From assembly GCF_905332535.1 (NCBI RefSeq), contig NZ_CAJOCF010000003.1, positions 186,001 through 250,000 on the forward strand: a DNA stretch of 64,000 bases, given 5' to 3'. The notes beneath the pieces are model-generated. The model ran no database searches. It had not been told where the DNA came from and saw only the letters and a program-made list of their open reading frames with translations. The translations under genes and the position numbers were made by a program. The number at the start of each line of letters is the position of its first letter. Positions within the stretch are counted from its first letter, which is position 1. This stretch comes from Latilactobacillus fragifolii. GTDB taxonomy: Bacteria > Bacillota > Bacilli > Lactobacillales > Lactobacillaceae. Below are positions 25,855 through 35,412 of this stretch, one piece after another.

Positions 25855-25887
25855 AAAAAGCACACTAGCTAATCTAGTGTGCTTTTT
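25855..25887. terminator. Bidirectional terminator between tRNA-Arg and fba
   Basis: Stem AAAAAGCACACTAG / CTAGTGTGCTTTTT; terminates the tRNA transcript on minus. Confidence 0.9.
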
Positions 25888-25905
25888 ACGCTAATGACTT
25901 CAAAA

Positions 25906-25979
25906 TGCGCCCGGCGAGAATCGAACTCGCAACCTATCGCTTAGGAGGCGATTGCTCTATCCAGTTGAGCCACGAACGC
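25906..25979 (-). tRNA. tRNA-Arg (anticodon CCT)
   Basis: 74 nt cloverleaf read on minus: acceptor GCGTTCG/CGGGCGC with G-T pairs, D-arm GCTC..GAGC, anticodon stem ATCGC/GCGAT with loop CTCCTAA (anticodon CCT, reads AGG), T-arm GCGAG-TTCGATT-CTCGC, discriminator A. CCA is not encoded. Confidence 0.95.
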
Positions 25980-26114
25980 CTATGAGTCATATTGTCGCAT
26001 CTGTTCTTTTAATTGTAAAGTTGATTTTGATAAATTTTTATTCATTCGTTAAAATCGCCATTCCCTAATCGTTCTTGATTGGGACTCAACATATAAATGG
26101 CACCCTGCCATACT

Positions 26115-28015
<1,901 letters not shown>

Positions 28016-28118
28016 CCGGTTCCCACTCTTCTCTTCAATGTGGTGCTTGCTGTTTTTAACTAAAAAGGGCGCGAACAAACGTTATTTTGCCCTAGCCCTT
28101 TTGTCCATTAGCCAAACT

Positions 28119-28448
28119 TTAATCGACTGGTACGCCGGCCATTTTTTTGTAAACATCAACGACTTCGCCTGCTAAATCGCGGAAAGTAATCGCGTTCATC
28201 AAGTGATCTTGTGAGTGGACAGTCAACAATGTCACTTGGATGTGATCGCCACTTGCTTCTTTGGTTAACATATCGGTTTGTGAGTTGTGGGCTTCTGATA
28301 AAGCGGCATCTGCTTCAGCAAGTTTAGCGGCTGCTGTTTCAAAGTCACCTTTCTTAGCGGCCATAATTGCTTCCATTGAACTGCTTTTAGCGTTACCACC
28401 GTTGATAATTAGTCCCATAATTGCTTCTAAGTTCTGTTCTTCTGCCAT
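28119..28448 (-). CDS. PTS lactose/cellobiose-type EIIA
   Basis: 109 aa, PF02255. The phosphorylated histidine is His78 in LTVHSQDHLM, with Asp81 of the trimer metal site. MGLIINGGNAKSSSMEAI is the N-terminal signature. It accepts phosphate from HPr and passes it to an EIIB of the cellobiose/lactose family. First gene of a promoter-cre-controlled operon; neither EIIB nor a normal EIIC is encoded nearby. AGGAGG precedes the ATG. Confidence 0.94.
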   Translation of the reverse strand: MAEEQNLEAIMGLIINGGNAKSSSMEAIMAAKKGDFETAAAKLAEADAALSEAHNSQTDMLTKEASGDHIQVTLLTVHSQDHLMNAITFRDLAGEVVDVYKKMAGVPVD

Positions 28449-28625
28449 CGTATGGCACCTCCTATGATCATCTCATCATCAACCTCTTTCGGACACCTTC
28501 ATTAATTGGTCTAACTATTAAAAAAAGAACTAACCACTCAATTAAAAAGCACTTAAAAATTGGTCGGTGATTGTGCGAGTCCACCACTAGCGCAATACGC
28601 GAAGCGAAAGAAAACTCTTACTTAT

Positions 28626-28653
28626 ATTGTAAACGCTTCCTATAATTTGTCAA
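28626..28653 (-). promoter_or_regulatory. Promoter with overlapping cre site for the IIA-DUF3284-bgl operon
   Basis: On minus, TTGACA (28648-28653) and TACAAT (28626-28631) are spaced 16 bp. AGGAAGCGTTTACA, one base off the cre consensus, lies across the spacer and -10 (28628-28641). Repression by CcpA on glucose is the expected outcome. The leader to the IIA start is about 170 nt and holds an inverted repeat around 28574-28598 (TTGTGCG / AGCGCAA) but no clear RAT antiterminator. Confidence 0.72.
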
Positions 28654-28689
28654 TTAATTCCTGAGAACCTTTTCACAAACGGACGAGCC

Positions 28690-28724
28690 AAAAAAAAGAA
28701 ACCTCAGCAAGTTGTTAAGGTTTC
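28690..28724 (-). terminator. Terminator of the DEAD-box helicase gene
   Basis: On minus: GAAACCTT, loop, AGGTTTC and then T8. Confidence 0.82.
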
Positions 28725-28746
28725 GCGCGCAATCCGGATTAGACCA

Positions 28747-30060
28747 TTAGTCATTATTTTTCTTATGGTAACCCTTATTCTTTTGATTTCGTTGGCGGTT
28801 TTTCTTATGTTTGGGCTTTAATGGGGTAGCTGGCTGTTGGCGAGCTAGTGCAACTTTAGTTTTATGGGAATTTGGCGCTGACGTCACTTTTGTTATCTGT
28901 TCGGCCGGCGATTTATCAGTAGTTGTTTTTATTGGCGTAACTTTAGATGCCATGGGTTTTTCGGCTTCCAAATGATCACCAACTAAATAGCGGGTTACAA
29001 GATCGTATTCAGGCGCCAATAACTTACGCAAGTTCCGCCCGTCATGTTGATTACCAAGCGTTAAGACGGTTCCTGTCCGCCCCATCCGGCCAGTCCGGCC
29101 AGCCCGGTGAATGTAAGTAATCTTTGCATTCGGTACATCAAAATTAATCACATACGGTAAGTCGGTGATATCCAAGCCCCGGCCAGCCACATCCGTTGCC
29201 AGTAAGAGTTGAATCTTGCCTTCACGGAAGTCTTTGAGCGCTTTTTGGCGTTCTGTTTGGCGACCTTGCCCTGAAAGGGCAGCATACGTTACTTTTTGAT
29301 GTTTTAATGTTTGTGCGGCTTGCAGTAGTTGGGCGGATTGATTAAAAATGACCAACCCTCTAAAGTTTTTTTGATGCGCTAAATGACGCAAGACGTTCAC
29401 TTTTTGAGCGTTACCCGTTGGGATAAATGCATGCAACACTTCCCCACCTGTCTTATCAATCCCACGCACGTCAATTGTTTCGATAGGCACACCAAACCAT
29501 GTTTCCAATTCTAATAAGATATCGGTTGATGTTGCCGAAAAGAAACCCAGTTGCACATCGGCAGGTGCTTCTTGCACAATATGGCGGGTTTCTGAAAGCC
29601 CGCTATCCGTCAATAATTCGTCGGCTTCATCCATAATAATCGCTTGCAGTGTATGGAATTTCACTTTCCGTTGTTCGCTTAGTTCTAACAACCGCCCAGT
29701 CGTTGCCACGATAATCTCTGGTTTGGCCTTAAGCCGTTCGATTTGGCGTTTAACGTTAGCCTTCCCCGTAATCGCTTGGACGGTACAGTCGATTGCCTTA
29801 GCATAAGGTTGGATGACATCCCGGGTTTGAATTACCAATTCCTGCGAAGGGGCCAAGATTAAGACTTGTAACCCTTGACCAGGCATAATTTTTTCTAATA
29901 ATGGTAATGAAAACGCAAGCGTTTTCCCGGAACCAGTGGGTGCTAGTCCTAGAATTGATTGGTCTTTTTTCAGTGGTTGATAAACTGCTTTTTGGATGGG
30001 TGACATTTCTGTAAATCCTTGTTCATCCCATAGTGCTTGAAATAGTGGTGAAACGCTCAT
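28747..30060 (-). CDS. DEAD-box ATP-dependent RNA helicase
   Basis: 437 aa. Q motif (GFTEMSPIQ at 15-23), Walker A APTGSGKT at 40-47, the Ia/Ib motifs, MDEADELL, SATS, GLVIFNQ, LLATDVAGRGLDI and HRAGRTGRMGR are all present. A basic, low-complexity tail of about 75 residues (KPKHKKNRQRNQKNKGYHKK) probably binds RNA. Likely role in rRNA maturation or mRNA turnover, as for CshA/CshB/YfmL-type proteins; I cannot assign which. Gene starts 17 bp after the Gfo/Idh gene, so likely cotranscribed. Confidence 0.92.
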   Translation of the reverse strand: MSVSPLFQALWDEQGFTEMSPIQKAVYQPLKKDQSILGLAPTGSGKTLAFSLPLLEKIMPGQGLQVLILAPSQELVIQTRDVIQPYAKAIDCTVQAITGKANVKRQIERLKAKPEIIVATTGRLLELSEQRKVKFHTLQAIIMDEADELLTDSGLSETRHIVQEAPADVQLGFFSATSTDILLELETWFGVPIETIDVRGIDKTGGEVLHAFIPTGNAQKVNVLRHLAHQKNFRGLVIFNQSAQLLQAAQTLKHQKVTYAALSGQGRQTERQKALKDFREGKIQLLLATDVAGRGLDITDLPYVINFDVPNAKITYIHRAGRTGRMGRTGTVLTLGNQHDGRNLRKLLAPEYDLVTRYLVGDHLEAEKPMASKVTPIKTTTDKSPAEQITKVTSAPNSHKTKVALARQQPATPLKPKHKKNRQRNQKNKGYHKKNND

Positions 30061-30077
30061 GTATTGCCTCCGTCATG

Positions 30078-31070
30078 TTAATCTGCATCAAAAGTTATTC
30101 CGGCCGATTGTCTTAATTGATATAAGACTTGGTTGACCGATTCACTTAACTGTAATAATTTATGATACCGTTTTGTGTCATGATTAGCAATCATCGCCGC
30201 GAAATTTTTTGCCTCAGCAATCATGGGATTAGCAAGTGATGGTTCCCCTAGTGACTCACTCTTTTGCCCACCTTCGCTGTAGCGTTCAACACTGCCGATT
30301 GTGCCGGCATTATCGAGGATAATCGTCGTTTGGCCACCATAAATTTCAGACGTTAGATAAGAATCAACGGTTTTGCCAAAAATCAATGTGACGTTAAAGG
30401 TTGGATAACGTAAAGTGGCCACCCCTTTACCATCAACCCCGGTTGGTAACAATTCGGCTTGATAGTCGACCGAATCAGGCACACCAAACCAGCTGACGGC
30501 ATCATACACAACATACACACCGAGATCTTGTAACGCCCCGCCTGAAAAGTGTGGTGAGAAAATATTCGGTTCTTCACCTGCTAAAACAGCGTCATAACGC
30601 GATGAATACTTCATATAGCTCAGTGTGGCGCCATTAATTGTAGGTAATTCATTGATGGTCTGTTGAACAATTTGGAAGTTCGCCTCATGAATGTGACGCG
30701 CTGCTTCGAATAAGAATTGATCAGGATGTTGCTTTAATAACGTCTGCATCGCTGCCATCTCAGTTGGATTACTAAACGCCGGCTTTTCGACGATGACATT
30801 TTTACCTGCTAAAATTGCTTGCTTCGCTTGTTCAAAGTGCAGGCTGTTAGGCGATGCAATGTAGACGGTTTCAAATTCACTCGCCTTCATAAACTCAGCT
30901 AAGTCCGTATAGCTAGTTGCTTGTGGGGCATGATACTTCGTTTTGAACTGGTCCGCCTTTTCCATTGTTCGTGAATAAACGGCCGTTAACGTAAACGAGT
31001 CCGATTCGCGGGCTGCATCAACAAATTGCCCCGTAATCCAGTTAGTTCCAATAATCCCAAGTGTTTGCAT
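30078..31070 (-). CDS. Gfo/Idh/MocA family oxidoreductase
   Basis: 330 aa NAD(P)-dependent oxidoreductase. N-terminal Rossmann fold starts LGIIGTNWITGQF; the family motif VEKPAF lies near residue 96, preceded by YIASPNSLHFEQAKQAI, and GGALQDLGVYVVYDAVSWFG is the substrate-domain signature. Sugar or inositol-type substrates are usual, but the specific one cannot be told. The first glycine loop is GTNWIT instead of GxGxxG, which is uncommon but tolerated. A distant paralogue is at 54940-55926. Confidence 0.9.
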   Translation of the reverse strand: MQTLGIIGTNWITGQFVDAARESDSFTLTAVYSRTMEKADQFKTKYHAPQATSYTDLAEFMKASEFETVYIASPNSLHFEQAKQAILAGKNVIVEKPAFSNPTEMAAMQTLLKQHPDQFLFEAARHIHEANFQIVQQTINELPTINGATLSYMKYSSRYDAVLAGEEPNIFSPHFSGGALQDLGVYVVYDAVSWFGVPDSVDYQAELLPTGVDGKGVATLRYPTFNVTLIFGKTVDSYLTSEIYGGQTTIILDNAGTIGSVERYSEGGQKSESLGEPSLANPMIAEAKNFAAMIANHDTKRYHKLLQLSESVNQVLYQLRQSAGITFDAD

Positions 31071-31272
31071 TTCAATCAGCTCCCTTATTTGATACTGCCA
31101 GTATACGGGAATTAGCCCAAAAAGCCCATTGAAAAGTGTCTTTCATGACCAAAAACGTCATTATGATTCATTTCTTTAACCGCTCCTTGAAAAATCAGGC
31201 GTAAGTCCGATAATTAATTGTCCGCAAACTAACTATTTCGTGGTAGAATAATAGTTATTCGGGGTGTAACTT

Positions 31273-31617
31273 ATGCGATTTTTTAAATTTCAAAAACCAC
31301 AATCTATTTTAAATCAAACCATTCAACAGTATCAGCAAAAAGTTCGGACAACTCACGCGAGTAAAATAGCGACATTTTACGCTGGCCACTGGTCTTTTAA
31401 CGACAAACAAACCCGAAAAAGGCACACATTAGAGATTACACCGAACTTATTGATGCAAATCGATCATAAACCATTAAGTGGTCAAGTCATTTCCCTCACA
31501 GAAAACGAGTTAGTCTTTCTCGATCACTACGGGTACCAATTAAAAATCACTTGTGAAAACCAACGGCCCGTTTCAATTTATGACGAAGCCGAAGATATGG
31601 ATTATCCAATCGAATAG
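31273..31617 (+). CDS. Small conserved protein, DUF4828-like
   Basis: 114 aa, basic N-terminus (RFFKFQKPQSILNQTIQQY) and a beta-rich remainder: ATFYAGHWSFND, a LEITPNLLMQIDHKPLSG strand pair and LVFLDHYGYQLKITC. It resembles DUF4828 proteins of lactobacilli, but I assign this with reserve. No signal peptide. GGGGTG ribosome site, monocistronic, followed by a terminator. Function unknown. Confidence 0.6.
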   Translation: MRFFKFQKPQSILNQTIQQYQQKVRTTHASKIATFYAGHWSFNDKQTRKRHTLEITPNLLMQIDHKPLSGQVISLTENELVFLDHYGYQLKITCENQRPVSIYDEAEDMDYPIE

Positions 31618-31622
31618 CAATC

Positions 31623-31660
31623 AAAAAAGGGCCACAACGCATATCGTTGTGGCCCTTTTT
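31623..31660. terminator. Bidirectional terminator
   Basis: Stem AAAAAGGGCCACAACG / CGTTGTGGCCCTTTTT between the convergent DUF4828-like and YxeA genes. Confidence 0.92.
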
Positions 31661-31662
31661 AG

Positions 31663-32034
31663 TTATTTTGATTTGTTCAACATTTTTTGGGCTTTTTCTG
31701 GGACTTCACTTTTGGCAACCTTGGCCCATGAAACCACACCTTTATTTTTGTTGACGATTAATTTAAGGTACGCATTTCGTTTCAGTGGCGTTGCTTTATT
31801 ACCATTGAAATCAACTTTTTTAATAACGCCATCTTCATTGTAAGCTGCTTGTTGATAGATGTAATCGACAAACGTTTTACCTGCTGAATCCTTTTCTTCC
31901 ATTCGCGTGCCATTTGACACGATTTGCGTATAATAGGCTTTTCCACCGTAGTAATAGCTGTGGATCCCCCAACTACCGCCGATGAAAACCACCACGATTG
32001 CGCTTAATAATAACCAGCCTTTGTGTTTAATCAT
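31663..32034 (-). CDS. YxeA family (DUF1093) secreted or membrane-anchored protein
   Basis: 123 aa with an N-terminal signal/anchor helix (residues about 6-24). The mature part follows YxeA (PF06486): YYGGKAYYTQI, DYIYQQAAYNEDG, KVDFNGNKATPLKRNAYLKLIV. These are oligonucleotide-fold exported proteins of unknown function, common in lactobacilli. It starts 16 bp after the GH25-like gene, so the two form an operon and both proteins act at the cell surface. Confidence 0.87.
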   Translation of the reverse strand: MIKHKGWLLLSAIVVVFIGGSWGIHSYYYGGKAYYTQIVSNGTRMEEKDSAGKTFVDYIYQQAAYNEDGVIKKVDFNGNKATPLKRNAYLKLIVNKNKGVVSWAKVAKSEVPEKAQKMLNKSK

Positions 32035-32050
32035 TATGCTCGCTCCATTT

Positions 32051-32800
32051 CTATTGAATTGTCTGCCATTGTCGCTTGGTGCCTGTGAAAACGGCTAACT
32101 GATAGTTAGTCTGATTAGCACTGTTGGGAATCTGACTAGCCGTTGTGTATTGCCAGAACCCATTCTTAGTCGCCAATGTCGGTTGTTTCCGCGTAGTTTG
32201 CCACAATGGGTAGGTGCCTGTGTGGGGCACATACCGTTTTAACAGGCTTGGTGCCCCACCGATGAGACAATTTTGGTGATAATGTTGATTAATCAACGTC
32301 ACTAGCTGTGCTAGGGCCGCTTGCGTTTTCTTTTGTGCGGGCGGGTGTTGGGCATAGTCGTTATAGTAATCCAAATAAATCATAATGGGCAAATCACCCG
32401 TCTGACTGCCTACTGACTTAAACAGTTGGGCGGCTTGGCGTTTAGGTGAACTATCAAAACTAAAAAAATGAAAGATCCCTACGCGTAAACCAGCCCCACT
32501 GGCGCGACTGTAATTGGTATCAAAATTATCATCCTTGTAACTGGCACCTTCAGTTGCTTTTAAATAAACAAACTGAATACCGGCCTTTTTTAACCCGTCA
32601 AAATCTTGGTAACCATCTGACTGACTTAGCTGCATGCCTAGAATTGGATACTGCCTCGCGTTCGGCCGATCCGAACGGTGTTTCAGCCACCAGATGGCCC
32701 CCCCAAGGCACAGCGATAACGCGATAATGGCAATAATGATTTGTCGCCAATAACGCTTTTGAAAACTGTCTTGATAAATCGGTGTCACTTTCCGTCTCAT
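32051..32800 (-). CDS. GH25-fold membrane-anchored protein, likely catalytically inactive
   Basis: 249 aa: short cytoplasmic part, one TM helix (about 20-39), then a GH25 (Cpl-1/cellosyl-type muramidase) domain. The fold signatures are clear: FVYLKATEGASYKD at 78-90, VGIFHFFSFDSS near 107-118, LPIMIYLDYYNDY at 137-149, and a C-terminal WQY. However, the catalytic acids are replaced: GIDVS reads GMQLS (Gln57), and DxE reads YLD (Tyr142, Asp144). So it probably binds peptidoglycan or another glycan rather than cleaving it. GGAGG ribosome site. Operon with the YxeA gene. Confidence 0.82.
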   Translation of the reverse strand: MRRKVTPIYQDSFQKRYWRQIIIAIIALSLCLGGAIWWLKHRSDRPNARQYPILGMQLSQSDGYQDFDGLKKAGIQFVYLKATEGASYKDDNFDTNYSRASGAGLRVGIFHFFSFDSSPKRQAAQLFKSVGSQTGDLPIMIYLDYYNDYAQHPPAQKKTQAALAQLVTLINQHYHQNCLIGGAPSLLKRYVPHTGTYPLWQTTRKQPTLATKNGFWQYTTASQIPNSANQTNYQLAVFTGTKRQWQTIQ

Positions 32801-32955
32801 CTACAGTTCCTCCACTTTCAGCCTTAGTACGCTTAGTTTACTATCTTCATGCCTACCAGACAAGTCACCTAACAATTTTGTTCGTTGCGAGCACTTAGTG
32901 TTGCCTTTTAGCGGTACACTTCAAAAAAGTCACCCGAATTTTGACTTAAGGCCCC

Positions 32956-33003
32956 AAAAAAGCCTCAGAATAACAGTCTTGCTGTTACTCTGAGGCTTTT
33001 TTT
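32956..33003. terminator. Bidirectional terminator below the DUF915 gene
   Basis: Long stem AAAAAGCCTCAGAATAACAG / CTGTTACTCTGAGGCTTTTT; it overlaps the stop codon of the minus-strand gene. Confidence 0.9.
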
Positions 33004-33877
33004 AAGGTGTTTCCGCCTTACTCTTGGGTAGTGGTTGGGTATTGCCTGTGTTCTTTTTGCTGAGAATATATTGTTCTAATAACGCCACGATTTGTTGATT
33101 CTGTGGTAAATCAGAGTGTTGGGCGTGGTCACCGGTCACCGTAATTTCGGTGTAGTGTTTAACTTGCCCTTGATAAATGTACTTCCCCGCTTCGACACTG
33201 CGGGCAGGCACAATCCCGTCATTTTCGAAATTTTCCGTTCCCGCAATTGAATACATCGACAAGTTCGTCGGAATGTTCTTGCGCTTTTTAATGAAATCGG
33301 TCAACATTTGCGACTTATGCGTAATCGATGTTTCAGCAAAGTTAAACGGGGAACCAATCGTCATTAACTTCTTCACTGTAATATCATCGCGATTAAAATA
33401 GTCTTCCAGAAAAGCTGTATAAATTAAGCCCCCATTAGAATGTCCAACCGCTTTGAAGTTATTAAATTGATACTTCTTAGTTAACGCGTTAAACGCGAGG
33501 GAAAACCATTTCGCTTGCTTTTGAATATTATTGTAACCGTCCTTGTTATTTTCAAAACCAACCACGATAAACGGTTCATTATCCCGCGGTCTAATTGCAC
33601 CTGAATAGCTAATCTTATTATTTTCATGCACGGTTAGTTTCAATAAACTGTGACGCTTTCCCCGCTTCGTATTTAATTTAGCAACTAATTCATCAAACCG
33701 ATTTTGGGTGGCACTACTCCCAGGAATAAAGATCACCGGTGACATACGTGAATCATGTCGCTTAGCTAAGGTGTTCACATTCTGGCGACTCCATTGAGCA
33801 GCTGGCCACGTTAAGCCCCCAATTAGGACCAAACTAATGACTAATAACCAGAGACTCTTTTTTCTTAATTTGGCCAA
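33002..33877 (-). CDS. DUF915 alpha/beta hydrolase, exported or membrane-anchored
   Basis: 291 aa. N-terminal hydrophobic segment (KSLWLLVISLVLIGGLTWPA, about 7-26) acts as a signal/anchor. Alpha/beta-hydrolase fold: oxyanion region VIFIPGSSATQ, nucleophile Ser in VGHSNGGLIY, and the acid/His pair in NDGIVPARS and GDHAQHSDLP near the C-terminus. DUF915 (PF06028) proteins are esterase/lipase-like surface enzymes of lactobacilli; substrate unknown. Starts one base after the EIIC stop and so belongs to its transcript. Confidence 0.88.
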   Translation of the reverse strand: MAKLRKKSLWLLVISLVLIGGLTWPAAQWSRQNVNTLAKRHDSRMSPVIFIPGSSATQNRFDELVAKLNTKRGKRHSLLKLTVHENNKISYSGAIRPRDNEPFIVVGFENNKDGYNNIQKQAKWFSLAFNALTKKYQFNNFKAVGHSNGGLIYTAFLEDYFNRDDITVKKLMTIGSPFNFAETSITHKSQMLTDFIKKRKNIPTNLSMYSIAGTENFENDGIVPARSVEAGKYIYQGQVKHYTEITVTGDHAQHSDLPQNQQIVALLEQYILSKKNTGNTQPLPKSKAETP

Positions 33878-33878
33878 T

Positions 33879-35171
33879 TTATGCCGCCTCCTTTGCCAGT
33901 GCTAATTGATCTGCCAATTGGACAAACGGCTTGTAAATCAGCACACCGACGACAACGTTCACGACGGTCACCGCCAATGCACCTAAATTACCGTTGGTTC
34001 CCATAAACGCTTGCAATAAGCCTGGTGTCCCGAGCGGAACCGTGAAGACCACCGATGGCATGCAATGCAATGCAACCGCCGCCGATGCAATTCCCATATT
34101 CACCAAGGGCACCAATAAGAAGGGAATCACATATAAGCCATTCCCAATGATGGGCATTCCCACTAAGACTGCGCTATTAAAATTAAATAAAACCGGCAAC
34201 AGTGACCATCGACCAATCAAATGATAGTCTTTTTGCTTGCTAAAGATGAAAACGGCAATCACTAAGGCTAGCGTCCCACCGGTCCCGCCAATCGCCCCAA
34301 AAGGCTCATATAAAGTCCCCAAGGTAAAAGGATACGGGACATGCCAAGCAGTATGTTGACTAAATGCATAGTTTAAGTTGGCCGAAGAAGCAATCCCCTC
34401 ACGCCCAAATTGCGCTAACGTCGGCATACTCGTCAAGCCAAAAAATGTTAAGCCGGTGGCCGCTAAACTCGTCCCTAACGTGAAGAGCAGCCCTGTTTGA
34501 TTTGCTTTTAGTGATTGTAATCGTAAGATGAGTTGATCTGGCAAAATGGAAATCGCCAACCAATTTAAGAGGACACTCAACCCTAAAATAACGCCAAGTA
34601 CTAATAAAATCGCTCCTAGCGAATCTAACGATCGCCCAACCGCTGAACCATTCAACGGTAAATCGCGGCGGTGCGGCCGCCCTAATTTTTTAAACACTAA
34701 GCCCGTCAAATATCCGACTAATAGGCCGAAAAATAAGCCCCCCAATCCCAACATCTGGGTGTTGAATACTAAGCCTTCATTCGGCGTCAACCGTAACGCT
34801 AAGATTAAATAAGCAATCAAGCCGGTAATACTGGCTAATTGTTCATCCCGATGATAGTGCTTAGCCGTATAGCGCGCCGCACACATCGCTGCTAGGGCCG
34901 CAACAATGCCCAACGTCAAACTCGTAATGCTATCAAACATCATCTGCAAGATATTCCGTTTACTCAACCAATTTGACAGATGAAACACCTTCACAACAAA
35001 ACTATTTCGATCGAAAAGTGCTAATTGGATGAGTTGACTGATACTTCCAATCAAGACAAATGGAAATAACAATGTTAAACTCCGCTGTATAATCTGATAG
35101 ACCGCTACCGATTGGAGTCGATTATAATGTTGTGCTAAACGCATCATTATCGCTTGCTTTTTGATAGTCAT
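33879..35171 (-). CDS. PTS cellobiose-family EIIC-like permease with degenerate active motif
   Basis: 430 aa, about ten TM segments. Family traits: FPFVLIGSI in TM1, GGTGGTLAL near residues 295-303, FNFN at 329-332 and the LGTPGLLQAFMGTNGN C-terminal region. In the substrate motif the conserved Glu-Pro of FNINEP is Ser333-Ala334, so sugar binding as in ChbC-type permeases is doubtful. No EIIB or EIIA adjoins it; instead a surface hydrolase gene follows after one base. May have become a transporter or sensor of different specificity. Long gene-free, hairpin-rich stretch upstream. Confidence 0.78.
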   Translation of the reverse strand: MTIKKQAIMMRLAQHYNRLQSVAVYQIIQRSLTLLFPFVLIGSISQLIQLALFDRNSFVVKVFHLSNWLSKRNILQMMFDSITSLTLGIVAALAAMCAARYTAKHYHRDEQLASITGLIAYLILALRLTPNEGLVFNTQMLGLGGLFFGLLVGYLTGLVFKKLGRPHRRDLPLNGSAVGRSLDSLGAILLVLGVILGLSVLLNWLAISILPDQLILRLQSLKANQTGLLFTLGTSLAATGLTFFGLTSMPTLAQFGREGIASSANLNYAFSQHTAWHVPYPFTLGTLYEPFGAIGGTGGTLALVIAVFIFSKQKDYHLIGRWSLLPVLFNFNSAVLVGMPIIGNGLYVIPFLLVPLVNMGIASAAVALHCMPSVVFTVPLGTPGLLQAFMGTNGNLGALAVTVVNVVVGVLIYKPFVQLADQLALAKEAA

Positions 35172-35215
35172 GAATTAACCCTCTAAACATGTTTTGATAA
35201 TTTTATTCTAGCTGA

Positions 35216-35242
35216 CCTTCGGGCTAAATGCACGCCCGAAGG
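35216..35242. repeat. Inverted repeat CCTTCGGGC / GCCCGAAGG
   Basis: Perfect 9-bp arms with a 9-nt loop, 45 bp upstream of the EIIC start. Could be an operator for the EIIC operon or part of the terminator region; no T-run follows. Confidence 0.6.
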
Positions 35243-35243
35243 C

Positions 35244-35290
35244 AAAAAAAGCGGGCCGCTACTTTCCATCTCTGGATAATAACGACCCGC
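35244..35290 (-). terminator. Probable intrinsic terminator downstream of rlmCD
   Basis: On minus: GCGGGTCG, a 31-nt loop region, CGGCCCGC and T7. It ends the rlmCD transcript or attenuates reading into the EIIC gene. Confidence 0.7.
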
Positions 35291-35368
35291 CATCTAAATT
35301 GTTTGCGTTCATCCACAATGAGCCCGACAAGCGCCGCACGCTTTGTTTTGAAACGGGCGCCAGCAACC

Positions 35369-35394
35369 ATCCTCTGAGGAGTAACTCAGAGGAT
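35369..35394. repeat. Inverted repeat ATCCTCTGAG / CTCAGAGGAT
   Basis: Perfect 10-bp arms with a 6-nt loop, about 20 bp below the rlmCD stop. It lacks a T-run in either direction. The full 35172-35412 gap holds three hairpins and a diverged copy of a short dispersed repeat but no ORF. Confidence 0.65.
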
Positions 35395-35412
35395 CCCGAC
35401 TGACAACGTACG

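Noticed and set aside
28449-28620. LicT/RAT antiterminator in the IIA operon leader
   Set aside because: An inverted repeat exists but no RAT-like sequence overlapping a terminator with a T-run.
35244-35412. T-box riboswitch upstream of the EIIC gene
   Set aside because: No AGGGTGGNACCGCG block or specifier loop; the hairpins lack the T-box order.
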